Of a stretch of 64,000 bases of DNA, positions 8,045 to 16,097 are shown piece after piece; position 1 is the first letter of the stretch; every line of letters begins with the position of its first letter. Location of the stretch: the NCBI RefSeq assembly GCF_965228805.1, contig NZ_CBDDIE010000003.1, forward strand, positions 372,001 to 436,000, given 5' to 3'. Made by a program: the position numbers and the translations under genes. This stretch comes from JASBTN01 sp965228805 (GTDB lineage: Bacteria; Pseudomonadota; Alphaproteobacteria; Rhodobacterales; Rhodobacteraceae). The notes below the pieces were generated by a model. The model was not told the DNA's origin. It made no database searches and saw nothing but the letters and a program-made list of their open reading frames with translations.

Positions 8045-9823
8045 ATGTCTGAAAGCACCGAAAAGACCTATCAGGTTCTGGCCCGCAAGTACCGGCCCGA
8101 AAGCTTTGCCGACCTGGTGGGTCAGGACGCCATGGTGCGCACCCTGAAAAACGCCTTTGAATCAGACCGGATCGCCCAGGCCTTCGTGATGACCGGCATT
8201 CGCGGCGTCGGCAAGACGACCACCGCGCGGATCATCGCCAAGGGCATGAACTGTATTGGAAAGGACGGCTCCGGCGGACCCACCGTGGAACCCTGTGGGG
8301 AATGCGAACACTGTGTGGCGATTGCCGAAGGTCGCCATGTCGACGTGATGGAGATGGACGCGGCCTCGCGCACCGGTGTGGGTGACATTCGCGAGATCAT
8401 CGATTCTGTGCACTACCGCGCGGCCTCGGCCCGCTACAAGATCTACATCATCGATGAGGTCCACATGCTGTCCAAGAGCGCCTTCAACGCGCTCCTGAAA
8501 ACGCTTGAGGAACCGCCCGCGCATGTGAAGTTCATCTTCGCCACCACCGAGATCCGCCAGGTGCCCGTGACGGTGCTGTCGCGCTGCCAGCGTTTCGACC
8601 TGCGCCGGATCGAGCCCGAAGACATGCTGGCCATGCTGAAACGCATCGCCAGTGCGGAAGGGGCCGAGATTGCCGATGACGCCCTGGCGCTGATCACCCG
8701 CGCGGCCGAAGGTTCGGCCCGTGACGCGCAGTCGCTGCTGGACCAAGCCATTTCCCACGGTGCCGGCGAGACGACCGCCGACCAGGTGCGCGCCATGTTG
8801 GGCCTGGCCGACCGTGGGCGGGTGCTGGATCTGTTCGACCTCGTCATGAAGGGCAATGCGGCGGGCGCCCTGGCTGAACTGGGCGCGCAATATGCCGACG
8901 GCGCCGACCCGATGGCAGTGCTGCGCGACTTGGCCGAGGTGACCCATTGGATCAGCGTCATCAAGATCACGCCCGAAGCGGTGGACGACCCCACTGTCTC
9001 GCCCGACGAACGCTTGCGCGGCAAGGCCATGGCCGACGGTCTGGGCATGCGCGCGCTGACACGCATGTGGCAGATGTTGCTGACCGCTCTGGACGAAGTG
9101 GGCCGCGCGCCCAACGCGATGATGGCCGCCGAGATGGCGGTGATCCGCCTGACCCATGTGGCCGAACTGCCCTCGCCCGAGGAACTGGCCAAGCGCCTGA
9201 AAGACGCCCCCGTGCCCCCGCCCTTGCCCGGCGGCGGAGGCGGTGGCGGCGGCCATCCCGCGCCCGGCGGCACGCCCCACGCAGGTGGCGCACCGATGGG
9301 CATGGACGGGCCACCCCCCGGTGCCCCCACGATGCACGCGGGCGGCGGTCAGGCCGCAGCCCTGGCCCAGGCGCCCGAGGTCTCGCTGGCCAGCTATGCC
9401 CGCTTTGATGACGTGGTCGAACTCATCCGCGCCTCGCGCGACGTGAAGCTGCTGGTCGAAGTCGAGGGCGGTGTGCGCCTGGCAAACTACGCCCCCGGTC
9501 GGATCGAGTTCACGCCCACCGACAAGGCCCCCCGTGACCTGGCCGCGCGGCTCGCACAACGCCTGCACGGCTGGACCGGCGTGCGCTGGGTGGTGACCCT
9601 GGTCAACGATTGCGAGGCGCTGACCATCGCGGAAACCCGTGACAGCGCCCTGTTGGAGCTGAAGGCCCAAGCCCAGGACCATCCGCTGGTCCAGGCCGTC
9701 ATCGCCGCCTTCCCCGGCGCCAAGATCAACGAGATCCGCACCCCCGACGAGATCGAGGCCGAAGCCGCCGCCGAGGCCCTGCAGGAGGTCGAAGACGAAT
9801 GGGATCCGTTCGAGGAGGAGTGA
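8045..9823 (+). CDS. dnaX: DNA polymerase III subunits gamma/tau
   Basis: DnaX is the clamp-loader ATPase and organiser of the replicative polymerase. The 592-residue product begins with a typical VLARKYRPESF, has Walker A GIRGVGKTTT at about 51-60, a zinc-binding CGECEHC at about 84-90, Walker B IIDEVHMLS and the sensor region around LEEPPAHVKF. A flexible Gly/Pro-rich linker (about 393-440, including eight glycines in a row) precedes the tau-specific C-terminal domain, which ends in an acidic tail. The gene is full length. It is followed after one base by a TTG-started gene, and is separated from ybaB-recR by the tup operon. Confidence 0.97.
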   Translation: MSESTEKTYQVLARKYRPESFADLVGQDAMVRTLKNAFESDRIAQAFVMTGIRGVGKTTTARIIAKGMNCIGKDGSGGPTVEPCGECEHCVAIAEGRHVDVMEMDAASRTGVGDIREIIDSVHYRAASARYKIYIIDEVHMLSKSAFNALLKTLEEPPAHVKFIFATTEIRQVPVTVLSRCQRFDLRRIEPEDMLAMLKRIASAEGAEIADDALALITRAAEGSARDAQSLLDQAISHGAGETTADQVRAMLGLADRGRVLDLFDLVMKGNAAGALAELGAQYADGADPMAVLRDLAEVTHWISVIKITPEAVDDPTVSPDERLRGKAMADGLGMRALTRMWQMLLTALDEVGRAPNAMMAAEMAVIRLTHVAELPSPEELAKRLKDAPVPPPLPGGGGGGGGHPAPGGTPHAGGAPMGMDGPPPGAPTMHAGGGQAAALAQAPEVSLASYARFDDVVELIRASRDVKLLVEVEGGVRLANYAPGRIEFTPTDKAPRDLAARLAQRLHGWTGVRWVVTLVNDCEALTIAETRDSALLELKAQAQDHPLVQAVIAAFPGAKINEIRTPDEIEAEAAAEALQEVEDEWDPFEEE

Positions 9824-9824
9824 C

Positions 9825-10292
9825 TTGGACACGGATGACACGCAGGTTGCTGCCATTCTAAGCCAGGTAAAACCCCTCGCCGTCGCGTTCTACAACAAGA
9901 CCGGCAACCCCCTGGGCGTGACCGGAGAAATCGCCGAATATGAGGCCGCACGCCTGTTGGGCCTCGACCTGATGGAAGCCCGAAGCCCCGGCTATGACGC
10001 CGAACGCATGACCGCAAAGGGTGTTGAACGGCTCCAGATCAAGGGCCGCTGGAAGCAGAATGGCAAGTCATGGGGCCGCGTTGGGTCTATCAACATCGAC
10101 AAGCCCTTTGACGCCGTACTTCTGGTGCTCATGTCGGGTGCCTACGAAGTGCAGGAAATCTGGGAAGCCCCCCGCGACAAGGTCGTCGCGCGCCTAGAAG
10201 AACCAGGGTCGAAATCGCGCAATGAGCGTCGATCCATGGGGGTAGCCCAGTTCAAGACAATCGCGATGAAAGTCTGGCCCCTGCCCGCTTAA
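9825..10292 (+). CDS. DUF6998 domain-containing protein
   Basis: This 155-residue soluble protein resembles an uncharacterised family recognisable by NPLGVTGEIAEYEAARLLGL and a following SPGYDAE...LQIKGRW block. The invariant-looking Glu, Asp and Lys residues (EIAEYEA, GYDAE, QIKGRW) are reminiscent of restriction endonuclease-like folds, but that is only an impression. The start is a TTG one base after the dnaX stop; a GAGGAGGAG ribosome-binding site lies within the end of dnaX, so it is probably translated with dnaX. No function is known. A structured repeat begins immediately after its stop. Confidence 0.6.
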   Translation: MDTDDTQVAAILSQVKPLAVAFYNKTGNPLGVTGEIAEYEAARLLGLDLMEARSPGYDAERMTAKGVERLQIKGRWKQNGKSWGRVGSINIDKPFDAVLLVLMSGAYEVQEIWEAPRDKVVARLEEPGSKSRNERRSMGVAQFKTIAMKVWPLPA

Positions 10293-10293
10293 C

Positions 10294-10374
10294 CCGCCCC
10301 GGCGCGGCGGCGTGGGAGGCCACGACAACTCCGCCCACGCGACGTTCGCCAGGGTGGGAGCCGCGCTGGGGCGG
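10294..10374. repeat. Structured intergenic repeat, family A copy 1
   Basis: Fifteen-base arms CCGCCCCGGCGCGGC (10294-10308) and GCCGCGCTGGGGCGG (10360-10374) pair with one G-T. They enclose a core with GTGGGAGGCCAC and CGCCAGGGTGGGAG, plus an inner GCGTGGG/CCCACGC stem. It sits between the convergent ends of the DUF6998 gene and tupA. Related copies occur at 32278-32360 and 42146-42225. Confidence 0.65.
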
Positions 10375-10393
10375 TCACCCGGCAACCGTCGCG

Positions 10394-11188
10394 TCACTTC
10401 GCGTTGAAGGTGAACAAGGTCTCGCCATTGATCGTGTAACCGTTGATCAAGTCCTTCGCCTTGTCCGACACCAGCCAAGCCTCCAGTTTCTCAGCCAGCT
10501 CTGCCTTCACATGCGGGTGCCTTTCCGGGTTCACCGGCAAAAAGGCATATTGGTTGAACAGCACCGGGTCGCCTGCAAACAGCAGCGCCTGGTCAGCCTT
10601 GTTGGCGAAGTTCAGCCAGCTCGCGCGGTCCGACATGATATAGGCGCCCAGGCCCGCAGCCGTATTCAGGGACGCGCCCATGCCCGCCCCGACCGCTTTG
10701 TACCAGTCGCCTTGCGGGGCAACACCGGCGGCAGCCCAAAGGCTGAGTTCCTTTTTGTGCGTGCCGCTGTCATCTCCGCGGCTGACGAAATCGGCTTGCA
10801 CCTCGGCAATCGCCACCAGGGCGACGACGGCACTCTCTGCGCCCGCGATCCCGGCCGGATCATCTGAAGGGCCAATGAGGACAAAATCGTTGTACATGAT
10901 CTCACGCCGGTGAGTGCCGTAGCCGTCGGCCAGAAACGCGTCTTCGGCCTTGCGCGAATGCACCAGGATCGCATCCACGTCGCCCGCTTCGCCCAGGCGA
11001 ATGGCTTGGCCGGTGCCGACCACCAGCAGCTGCACCTCGATCCCGGTGTCGGCCTTGATCTGCGGAACCAGGATGTCGGACAGGCCCGAGTTGTGGAAGG
11101 ACGTGGTCACCGCGAGTTTCATCTCCTCCGCGAAGGCGGCCGTAGCGGTCAAGCTGGCCAGAACGGCCCCTAGGATCAGGCGTTTCAT
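10394..11188 (-). CDS. tupA: Tungstate ABC transporter substrate-binding protein
   Basis: This 264-residue periplasmic binding protein has a cleavable signal peptide (about 1-20, ending AAFA). The mature start LAVTTSFHNSGLSDIL, followed by GTGQAIRLGEAGDVDAILVHSR, is typical of TupA/WtpA-type tungstate binders, in which the TTS and adjacent residues contact the oxyanion. It would capture tungstate in the periplasm and deliver it to TupB. It is the last gene of tupBCA and overlaps tupC by four bases (ATGA). Molybdate or sulfate binding is possible, but the sequence signature favours tungstate. Confidence 0.85.
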   Translation of the reverse strand: MKRLILGAVLASLTATAAFAEEMKLAVTTSFHNSGLSDILVPQIKADTGIEVQLLVVGTGQAIRLGEAGDVDAILVHSRKAEDAFLADGYGTHRREIMYNDFVLIGPSDDPAGIAGAESAVVALVAIAEVQADFVSRGDDSGTHKKELSLWAAAGVAPQGDWYKAVGAGMGASLNTAAGLGAYIMSDRASWLNFANKADQALLFAGDPVLFNQYAFLPVNPERHPHVKAELAEKLEAWLVSDKAKDLINGYTINGETLFTFNAK

Positions 11189-11898
11189 TCGACGATATCT
11201 CCATTCAGAAAGGCGCGGGCCTGCTCGGTGGATGGCCCTTGGAAGAAGCTCTTGGCAGCGGTGAACTCATGCACCTTGCCGTGCAGAAGAAAGGCGACCT
11301 CGGTGCCCAAGCGGCGGGCCTGGCCCATGTCATGGGTGGACATGATGATGCGTGTACCAGCCTTGGCGACACCGTTCAGGATGTCCTCGATCTCGCGGGT
11401 AGCGCGGCCATCCAGCGACGAACAGGGTTCGTCCAGGAACAGAAGCTCCGGATCACGAATGAGCGCGCGAGCGATGGCGAGCTTCTGACGCTCGCCCCCG
11501 GACAGAACCGTGGCCTGCCTGTTCAGCATGCCCCCCAAGCCCACACGTCCGGCCCAGGCTGCGGCCCGGGCACGCGCCTCGACCCGTTTCACACCAATCA
11601 GGCGCAGCGGATAGGCCAGGTTGTCCTGCACCGTGCGCCGCATCATCACCGGTTGCTGAAAGACGAAAGCCTGGTGTCGCTGTGCCTCATGCTCATCACA
11701 GGCCCAGTCGATCCGCCCCGCGCCCAGCCGGGCGATCCCATGCAACATGCGCAGAAGCGAGGTCTTGCCCGCCCCGTTCGGCCCGATCACCATCGTGGTG
11801 CCGACGGGGCCGAGCTGCAAATCGACGGGGCCAACCAGCACCCGACCCCGGCGCCGGGTCAGCGCGCCTTCGACAGTGAGGGGGAAAAGATTGCTCAC
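11185..11898 (-). CDS. tupC: Tungstate ABC transporter ATP-binding protein
   Basis: This 237-residue ABC ATPase shows Walker A GPNGAGKT, the Q-loop region VFQQPVMMRR, the signature LSGGERQK, Walker B LLFLDEPCSSLDG and the H-loop STHDMGQARRLG. The compact size, without an extra regulatory C-terminal domain, fits TupC rather than ModC. I place the start at the GTG at 11898, which overlaps the tupB stop (GTGA) and has GGAGGG upstream; a GTG three bases earlier is equally possible. It energises tungstate import with TupB and TupA. Confidence 0.88.
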   Translation of the reverse strand: MSNLFPLTVEGALTRRRGRVLVGPVDLQLGPVGTTMVIGPNGAGKTSLLRMLHGIARLGAGRIDWACDEHEAQRHQAFVFQQPVMMRRTVQDNLAYPLRLIGVKRVEARARAAAWAGRVGLGGMLNRQATVLSGGERQKLAIARALIRDPELLFLDEPCSSLDGRATREIEDILNGVAKAGTRIIMSTHDMGQARRLGTEVAFLLHGKVHEFTAAKSFFQGPSTEQARAFLNGDIVE

Positions 11899-12599
11899 CA
11901 CCGGCCCTCCCGTTCCGTGCCCGACAGCACGTGGATCGCCAGGTTCACGCCGATGGCGATCGCGATCAGGATGAAGCCCAGCGCAAGCGCCAGGGCGAAG
12001 TCACCCTTGCCGGTTTCCAGCGCGATGGCGGTGGTCAACACGCGGGTGTGGTGGTCGATATTGCCGCCGACGACCATGATCGCACCGACCTCGCCGATGC
12101 CCCGGCCAAAGCCCGCCAGAGCGGCGGTCAAAAGCGCCCGACGCCCGTCCCACAGCAGCGCGCGAATGCGCTGCCCCTGGCTTGCGTTCATCGAAATCAG
12201 CAGGTCGTGATAATCCGACCACAGCTCGCGCAGCGCCTGATGCGCGATGGACGCGATCAGCGGCACGATAATGACCACCTGGGCGATGATCATCGCCGTG
12301 GGAGTGAACAGCAGCCCGAACACGCCGAACGGTCCGGACCGGCTGAGAAAGACATAGACGATCAACCCGACCACCACCGGCGGCAGCCCCATCAGCGCGT
12401 TCAGCACGGCGATCACGAAGCGGCGCAGGCGGAACCGACGCACGGCGAGGTAAGCGCCCAGCGGCAGGGCAATCATGCAGGCGACCAACAGGGCGGTCAG
12501 GGTCACACGCAACGAGCGCAGGCTGATCTCGATCAGCTCCGGGTCCAGCCCGAAGACGAGCCGGAGTGCCTGCAAGGCTCCCTCGAGAAGATCCGACAT
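11895..12599 (-). CDS. tupB: Tungstate ABC transporter permease
   Basis: This inner-membrane permease of 234 residues has about five transmembrane helices and a typical EAA-like cytoplasmic loop (about residues 150-175, ending GIGEVGAIMVVGGNI). The AFGRAISEVG-like segment GFGRGIGEVG is characteristic of TupB/CysT-type permeases. The ATG at 12599 is chosen for its AAGAGGA ribosome-binding site. It is the first gene of the leftward tupBCA operon; its promoter must lie in the 613-base region before ybaB, where no clear regulator site was seen. Confidence 0.88.
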   Translation of the reverse strand: MSDLLEGALQALRLVFGLDPELIEISLRSLRVTLTALLVACMIALPLGAYLAVRRFRLRRFVIAVLNALMGLPPVVVGLIVYVFLSRSGPFGVFGLLFTPTAMIIAQVVIIVPLIASIAHQALRELWSDYHDLLISMNASQGQRIRALLWDGRRALLTAALAGFGRGIGEVGAIMVVGGNIDHHTRVLTTAIALETGKGDFALALALGFILIAIAIGVNLAIHVLSGTEREGRW

Positions 12600-13212
12600 C
12601 ACCGCGTCCTCTTGCCGGGGCACCACCTGACGCCCCTCCCTTGATCGGCAGCATTGCCACAGGCGCGGGGGTCAAAAAACCGCGAATGTCGCGAAAGGCT
12701 GCCGCTTGGCTCTAACGCCCCACCAGGGCGGGACAATTTGGCCAAATATAGACAATACACCCCTGACGGGGGCGCGAAAACCGACCCATGGCCAGACGCA
12801 TCCGCCTTGGTGCGCCTGTTTAAGGTCGAAGACGCGGCCGTGGAGAAGATAAGGCGCGCTCCGATCGACCAGAAGGCCCGGCCGTCTACGGGATTGTCGG
12901 TACCTGCTGCGTTCCCGCAAGCGTCCAAGACGCGCCGAAGGTCGACATCTCTCCTGGCAAGCTGCTGCAGGAATGATCAGCCTGCCGATCAGAGTGATCC
13001 AGATGATGGCAGACCCCGCCGCATCAACGCGATACACTTGGCACGTGGGTTCGACCCGTTCCCAACCAGCCAAACCCTGATCCGGCGCGTGGCAGTCACA
13101 ACACCGCAAAGGGGGGATCTGCGCCGGGGCGCCTCTCCCCATGTGCCCCCCCTTGTGCAAAGCCCCCGCCCCCCGTATCTAACCTCCAACACCGGATGCG
13201 AAGGAGCGTGAC
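12600..13212. other. Gene-free region between divergent tupB and ybaB
   Basis: No convincing gene lies in these 613 bases. Open frames on both strands here lack recognisable protein features. The region should hold the tup promoter on the left and the ybaB-recR promoter on the right. I looked for the small SRP RNA, often found near dnaX in this group, and did not find its conserved GGAAG...GCAGCC core. A TTGGCCAAAT palindrome lies near 12738. Confidence 0.5.
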
Positions 13213-13557
13213 ATGCTGAAAGGTTTGGGCGGGCTTGGCGACATGGCCAAGATGATGAAGACCGCACAGGAAATGCAGACAAAGATGGTCGAGATGCAGG
13301 AGCAGTTGGAAACCATCACCGTGACCGGTGAAAGCGGCGCGGGCCTGGTCAAGGCCACGGCCACTGCCAAGGGCGTGCTGACCGGCCTGGACATCGACCC
13401 GTCGATCTTCAACCCGGACGAAAAAGAAGTGGTCGAAGACCTGATCCTGGCCGCAATCAAGGACGCCCAGGCCAAGGCAAAAGCCAAGAGCGAAGAGGAA
13501 ATGGCCGCGCTGACCGAAGGCATGGGCCTGCCCAAGGACATGAAACTGCCCTTCTGA
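13213..13557 (+). CDS. ybaB: YbaB/EbfC family nucleoid-associated protein
   Basis: This 114-residue DNA-binding protein of the YbaB/EbfC family forms dimers with long helices. The N-terminal helix (KMMKTAQEMQTKMVEMQEQL), the central VTGESGAGLVKATATAKG strands and the C-terminal helix ending GMGLPKDMKLPF are all typical, and length is standard. The family binds DNA with little sequence specificity and organises the nucleoid. AAGGAG lies 7 bases before the ATG. recR follows 19 bases later, the usual ybaB-recR operon. Confidence 0.95.
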   Translation: MLKGLGGLGDMAKMMKTAQEMQTKMVEMQEQLETITVTGESGAGLVKATATAKGVLTGLDIDPSIFNPDEKEVVEDLILAAIKDAQAKAKAKSEEEMAALTEGMGLPKDMKLPF

Positions 13558-13576
13558 GGGCGGTTTCCAGTCTCCC

Positions 13577-14170
13577 ATGGACGCCCCACGCGAGATCGAA
13601 GAGCTGATCGAGCTCATGGCCAAGCTGCCGGGCCTCGGTCCGCGCTCGGCCCGGCGTGCGGTTTTGTACCTGATCCGCAAGCGGGGCCTCGTGCTGGCCC
13701 CGCTGGCCGACAGCATGCAGGTGGTGGCCGAACGGGCCCGCGAATGCCTGACCTGCGGCAATGTCGGCACCGCAGACATCTGCGAGATCTGCTTGAGCGA
13801 GAAACGCGCCAATGGCGAGATCTGTGTGGTCGAGGACGTGGCCGACCTCTGGGCAATGGAACGCGCGGGCGTCTTTGCCGGACGTTATCACGTGCTGGGC
13901 GGCACCCTGTCCGCCCTTGATGCGATCGGCCCCGACGAACTGGGTATCCCGCGACTTGTCAAACGGGTGGAGGCCGAGGGGGTGACCGAGGTGATCCTGG
14001 CGCTGAATGCCACCGTCGACGGCCAGACAACCGCACACTATATCGCAGAAGAGTTGGAAACCCGCTGCAAGGTCACCTCATTGGCCCAGGGCGTGCCGAT
14101 CGGCGGCGAGCTGGACTATCTGGACGACGGCACCATCACGGCTGCCCTGAAGGCGCGCAAGACCGTCTGA
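13577..14170 (+). CDS. recR: Recombination mediator RecR
   Basis: RecR works with RecO and RecF to load RecA at single-stranded gaps. The 197-residue product has an N-terminal helix-hairpin-helix (LPGLGPRSARRAVLYLI), a four-cysteine zinc site (Cys57, Cys60, Cys69, Cys72; CLTCGNVGTADICEIC) and a TOPRIM domain (VVEDVADLWAMERAG onward, with TVDGQTTAHYIAEEL). It is full length and co-oriented with ybaB. In many relatives dnaX-ybaB-recR are contiguous; here dnaX has been separated from the pair. Confidence 0.97.
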   Translation: MDAPREIEELIELMAKLPGLGPRSARRAVLYLIRKRGLVLAPLADSMQVVAERARECLTCGNVGTADICEICLSEKRANGEICVVEDVADLWAMERAGVFAGRYHVLGGTLSALDAIGPDELGIPRLVKRVEAEGVTEVILALNATVDGQTTAHYIAEELETRCKVTSLAQGVPIGGELDYLDDGTITAALKARKTV

Positions 14171-14325
14171 GGGCTGCGTAAATCTACGGTGTATCGAGCC
14201 GTTCCCTCCGCCCCATCGCCGTGTGATTGACAGTTCCGATCTGCGGCTTGCTTATCTCGCAGACAAGCGCGCACGGGACCGGCGGGAGCCCCTTGCCCCC
14301 GCAAAGCACCGGGCAAGAGGCGCGA

Positions 14326-14682
14326 CTATTCCACCGCGCGGATCAGCTTGCGCTCCAGCACGCGCAGCACGGTTTTCAGGTCCTGACCACGTCTCAATAT
14401 CTGCCCGTCCATGCCGATCACACTGTACTGACCCTGCTTCAGTCGCAGGGCCGGGCGTTTCTCGATCCGATAGAGCGGATGTTCGGCGGTGCGTCGAAAG
14501 ACATCGAATACGGCCACATCCTTGAGGAAACTCATGCCATAGTCGCGCCATTCACCGGCCGCGACCATGCGTCCATACAGTCCCATGATGGTGCCCAATT
14601 CGCGCCTGTCGAAAGCCACCTGCTGGCCCTGCCCCGATGCTGAACCTTGGCCCGGAAAGGGTGTTGGTGTCTGCATATTCAT
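14326..14682 (-). CDS. DUF2794 domain-containing protein
   Basis: This 118-residue protein matches the alphaproteobacterial DUF2794 family. Its core is FDRRELGTIMGLYGRMVAAG, then WRDYGMSFLKDVAVF, a FRR...YRIEKRPAL block and a C-terminal ILRRGQDLKTVLRVLERKL. The first 20 residues are Gln/Gly/Pro-rich and probably disordered. Function is unknown. The ATG at 14682 is chosen because GAAGG lies close upstream; an ATG two codons later is an alternative. It stands alone, facing away from the hairpin region at 14802-14901. Confidence 0.85.
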   Translation of the reverse strand: MNMQTPTPFPGQGSASGQGQQVAFDRRELGTIMGLYGRMVAAGEWRDYGMSFLKDVAVFDVFRRTAEHPLYRIEKRPALRLKQGQYSVIGMDGQILRRGQDLKTVLRVLERKLIRAVE

Positions 14683-14801
14683 GCCTTCAGCCTGCCCGCA
14701 AAGGGTAAACAAATCAATCCCTGCCCCAATTTTGCCGCGAAAAGACCACCGGCATTCCCCGTTCCTTCCCCTCTGTTGCCGTCAACGTGGCCGAAAACAA
14801 C

Positions 14802-14901
14802 CCTGTAGCGAGCACGAGCTCACCCGGCGCCACGTTGTACAGCCCCCACCCAGTACGTGGCGCCGGAGCTACAGGTGAAGCCCCGCCTCAGGCGGGGTTT
14901 T
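14802..14901 (+). ncRNA. Candidate small RNA: long hairpin followed by intrinsic terminator
   Basis: A nested inverted repeat (CCTGTAGC 14802-14809 with GCTACAGG 14868-14875; CCGGCGCCACGT 14824-14835 with ACGTGGCGCCGG 14855-14866) is followed five bases later by a rightward intrinsic terminator. No protein gene on this strand ends here, so the terminator has no obvious client except an RNA that starts within 14713-14800. No clear promoter was recognised. It may alternatively be a two-way 3' structure for the TetR gene. Confidence 0.3.
14880..14901 (+). terminator. Rho-independent terminator, rightward
   Basis: Seven-base arms CCCCGCC (14881-14887) and GGCGGGG (14891-14897) with a TCA loop are followed by TTTT. 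It overlaps the last codons and stop of the TetR gene on the opposite strand; on that strand no T run follows, so it works rightward. Confidence 0.6.
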
Positions 14902-15424
14902 CGCGCTCCAAGGCTGTGATGAGCCAGCCCAGGGCATCCATGTAGTCTGAGAGCTCCAACCCGGGTGCCGCAGCCGCTGAAAAGGCAAAGCCGTGGGCGT
15001 GATCAACCAGCACGCCAACCTCGCGCATGCCGTCCCCTCCCATGGCACGGACCTCTGCAATCAGATGATCCGTCAGGGTCTGCAGTTCACCGGCGATCAG
15101 GCTTGTATCGCTCAGAACTGCTTGCAGCAGCGCGGGATGCTCCAGCGCCCGCGCCATGTAGCGCGTCATGAGCTGCGACAGACGGTCGGAGGCCGTGTCC
15201 CCAACCACCCGCTCCCCGACCCCGGCAAACACCTGAGCTACCAACGCGGCAAACAAGTCCCTACGACTGCCCACATGGTGGCTCACCGCCATTGCCGTCA
15301 CACCCAGACGCGCAGCCAAGGCGCGAAAGCTGACCGCCTCCGCCCCTACTTCACCCAGCAGGGACAGGGCAGCCTCCAAGACCGCCTCACGCGTGATCCC
15401 CTGTCCCTTGCGCGGACGCGCCAT
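14888..15424 (-). CDS. TetR-family transcriptional regulator
   Basis: This 178-residue repressor has a TetR helix-turn-helix at about residues 10-55, with FRALAARLGVTAMAVSHHVGS as the DNA-reading part. The C-terminal domain is unassigned. Its ATG overlaps the stop of the upstream reductase gene by one base (TGATG), so the two form an operon and the regulator is translated by coupling. A perfect 19-base inverted repeat in front of the operon is its likely operator, giving autoregulation. The inducer is unknown. Confidence 0.88.
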   Translation of the reverse strand: MARPRKGQGITREAVLEAALSLLGEVGAEAVSFRALAARLGVTAMAVSHHVGSRRDLFAALVAQVFAGVGERVVGDTASDRLSQLMTRYMARALEHPALLQAVLSDTSLIAGELQTLTDHLIAEVRAMGGDGMREVGVLVDHAHGFAFSAAAAPGLELSDYMDALGWLITALERENPA

Positions 15425-15963
15425 CAGCCTGCCTTCACGCGATAGACAAGGTCCGTCAGCCCCGAAGGATGGGAACGCACCTCGGAAGTCTCCAGGTCAA
15501 CATCCCCGGGAAGCTCTCCGAACAGGCGAATGCCCCTACCCAGCAGGATCGGCACGATGGTCACGGTCATGTCCTCGACCAGACCTTCTGCCAGGAAGGA
15601 CCGCACCACGGCACCGCCGTCTACATAGGCGCGCCGCCATCCTTCGGCGGTCAGCTCCGCCATCAACGTCTTCGGCGCCTTGCCGCTCAGCCGCACCTTG
15701 CCCCGGAGCGCCTCGGGAATATCCGCGTCGCCCAGCGACCGGCTCATCACCACCACAGGCAGCGTATAGGGCCAGTCGCCGAAGCCAAGCACCGTACGAA
15801 ACGAACCCGCCCCCATCACGATCCCGTCCATGCGCGCGATATGAGCGTCATAGCCGTGGTCCTCGTCATCGCCCGGCTGCTTCATCAGCCAGTCCAACCC
15901 ATGATCTTCGCGCGCAACGAAGCCATCCAGGCTCATTGCCATGAACACGTGACCTGTCGTCAT
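15424..15963 (-). CDS. Dihydrofolate reductase/RibD-fold family protein
   Basis: This 179-residue protein belongs to the RibD C-terminal/dihydrofolate reductase fold family. The beginning VFMAMSLDGFVARED is typical, followed by GAGSFRTVLGFGDWPY, a PVVVMSRSL strand, and the nucleotide-binding RAYVDGGAVVRSFLAEGLV. Family members are NADPH-dependent reductases of mostly unknown substrates, and chromosomal ones are often paired with regulators. It is first in a two-gene operon with the TetR gene, behind the inverted repeat at 15984-16002. It is unlikely to be the housekeeping FolA. Confidence 0.85.
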   Translation of the reverse strand: MTTGHVFMAMSLDGFVAREDHGLDWLMKQPGDDEDHGYDAHIARMDGIVMGAGSFRTVLGFGDWPYTLPVVVMSRSLGDADIPEALRGKVRLSGKAPKTLMAELTAEGWRRAYVDGGAVVRSFLAEGLVEDMTVTIVPILLGRGIRLFGELPGDVDLETSEVRSHPSGLTDLVYRVKAG

Positions 15964-15983
15964 CTCGACTCTCCTGATTTACA

Positions 15984-16002
15984 AACTATACATCGTATAG
16001 TT
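15984..16002. promoter_or_regulatory. 19-bp inverted repeat, candidate TetR operator
   Basis: AACTATAC and GTATAGTT, eight-base perfect arms, are separated by ATC. The element lies 20 bases upstream of the reductase start in the reductase-tetR operon. The AT-rich palindrome (ACTATACNNNGTATAGT) is typical in size and symmetry for TetR-family operators and overlaps a likely -10 region. Confidence 0.65.
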
Positions 16003-16036
16003 AAATCGACCACACCGCGCCAGAAGAAACACTATT

Positions 16037-16048
16037 GACCGCACGGTC
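16037..16048. promoter_or_regulatory. GACCG-N2-CGGTC palindrome before paaI, candidate TetR (PaaR-like) operator
   Basis: Five-base arms GACCG and CGGTC flank CA, 49 bases upstream of the paaI start. The element overlaps TTGACC, a good -35 hexamer. GACCG/CGGTC half sites are plausible for the TetR regulator encoded at the end of this operon, but the link is inferred. Confidence 0.4.
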
Positions 16049-16097
16049 GGGTTTGTGCATCCTAAGATTCAAGGGATTTTGGGAGGAGCCCCTGAGC

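Noticed and set aside
9176..9360. Possible programmed frameshift in dnaX at the glycine-rich linker
   Set aside because: There is no A-rich slippery heptamer; the run is GGC/GGA codons, and the frame is intact through the tau domain.
13040..13075. GTGGGTTCGACCC segment like a tRNA T arm
   Set aside because: The stem does not pair in the correct register and there is no acceptor, D or anticodon arm.
12600..13212. Possible SRP RNA or gene between tupB and ybaB
   Set aside because: The conserved SRP core (GGAAG...GCAGCC) is absent, and the open frames on both strands have no protein-like features.
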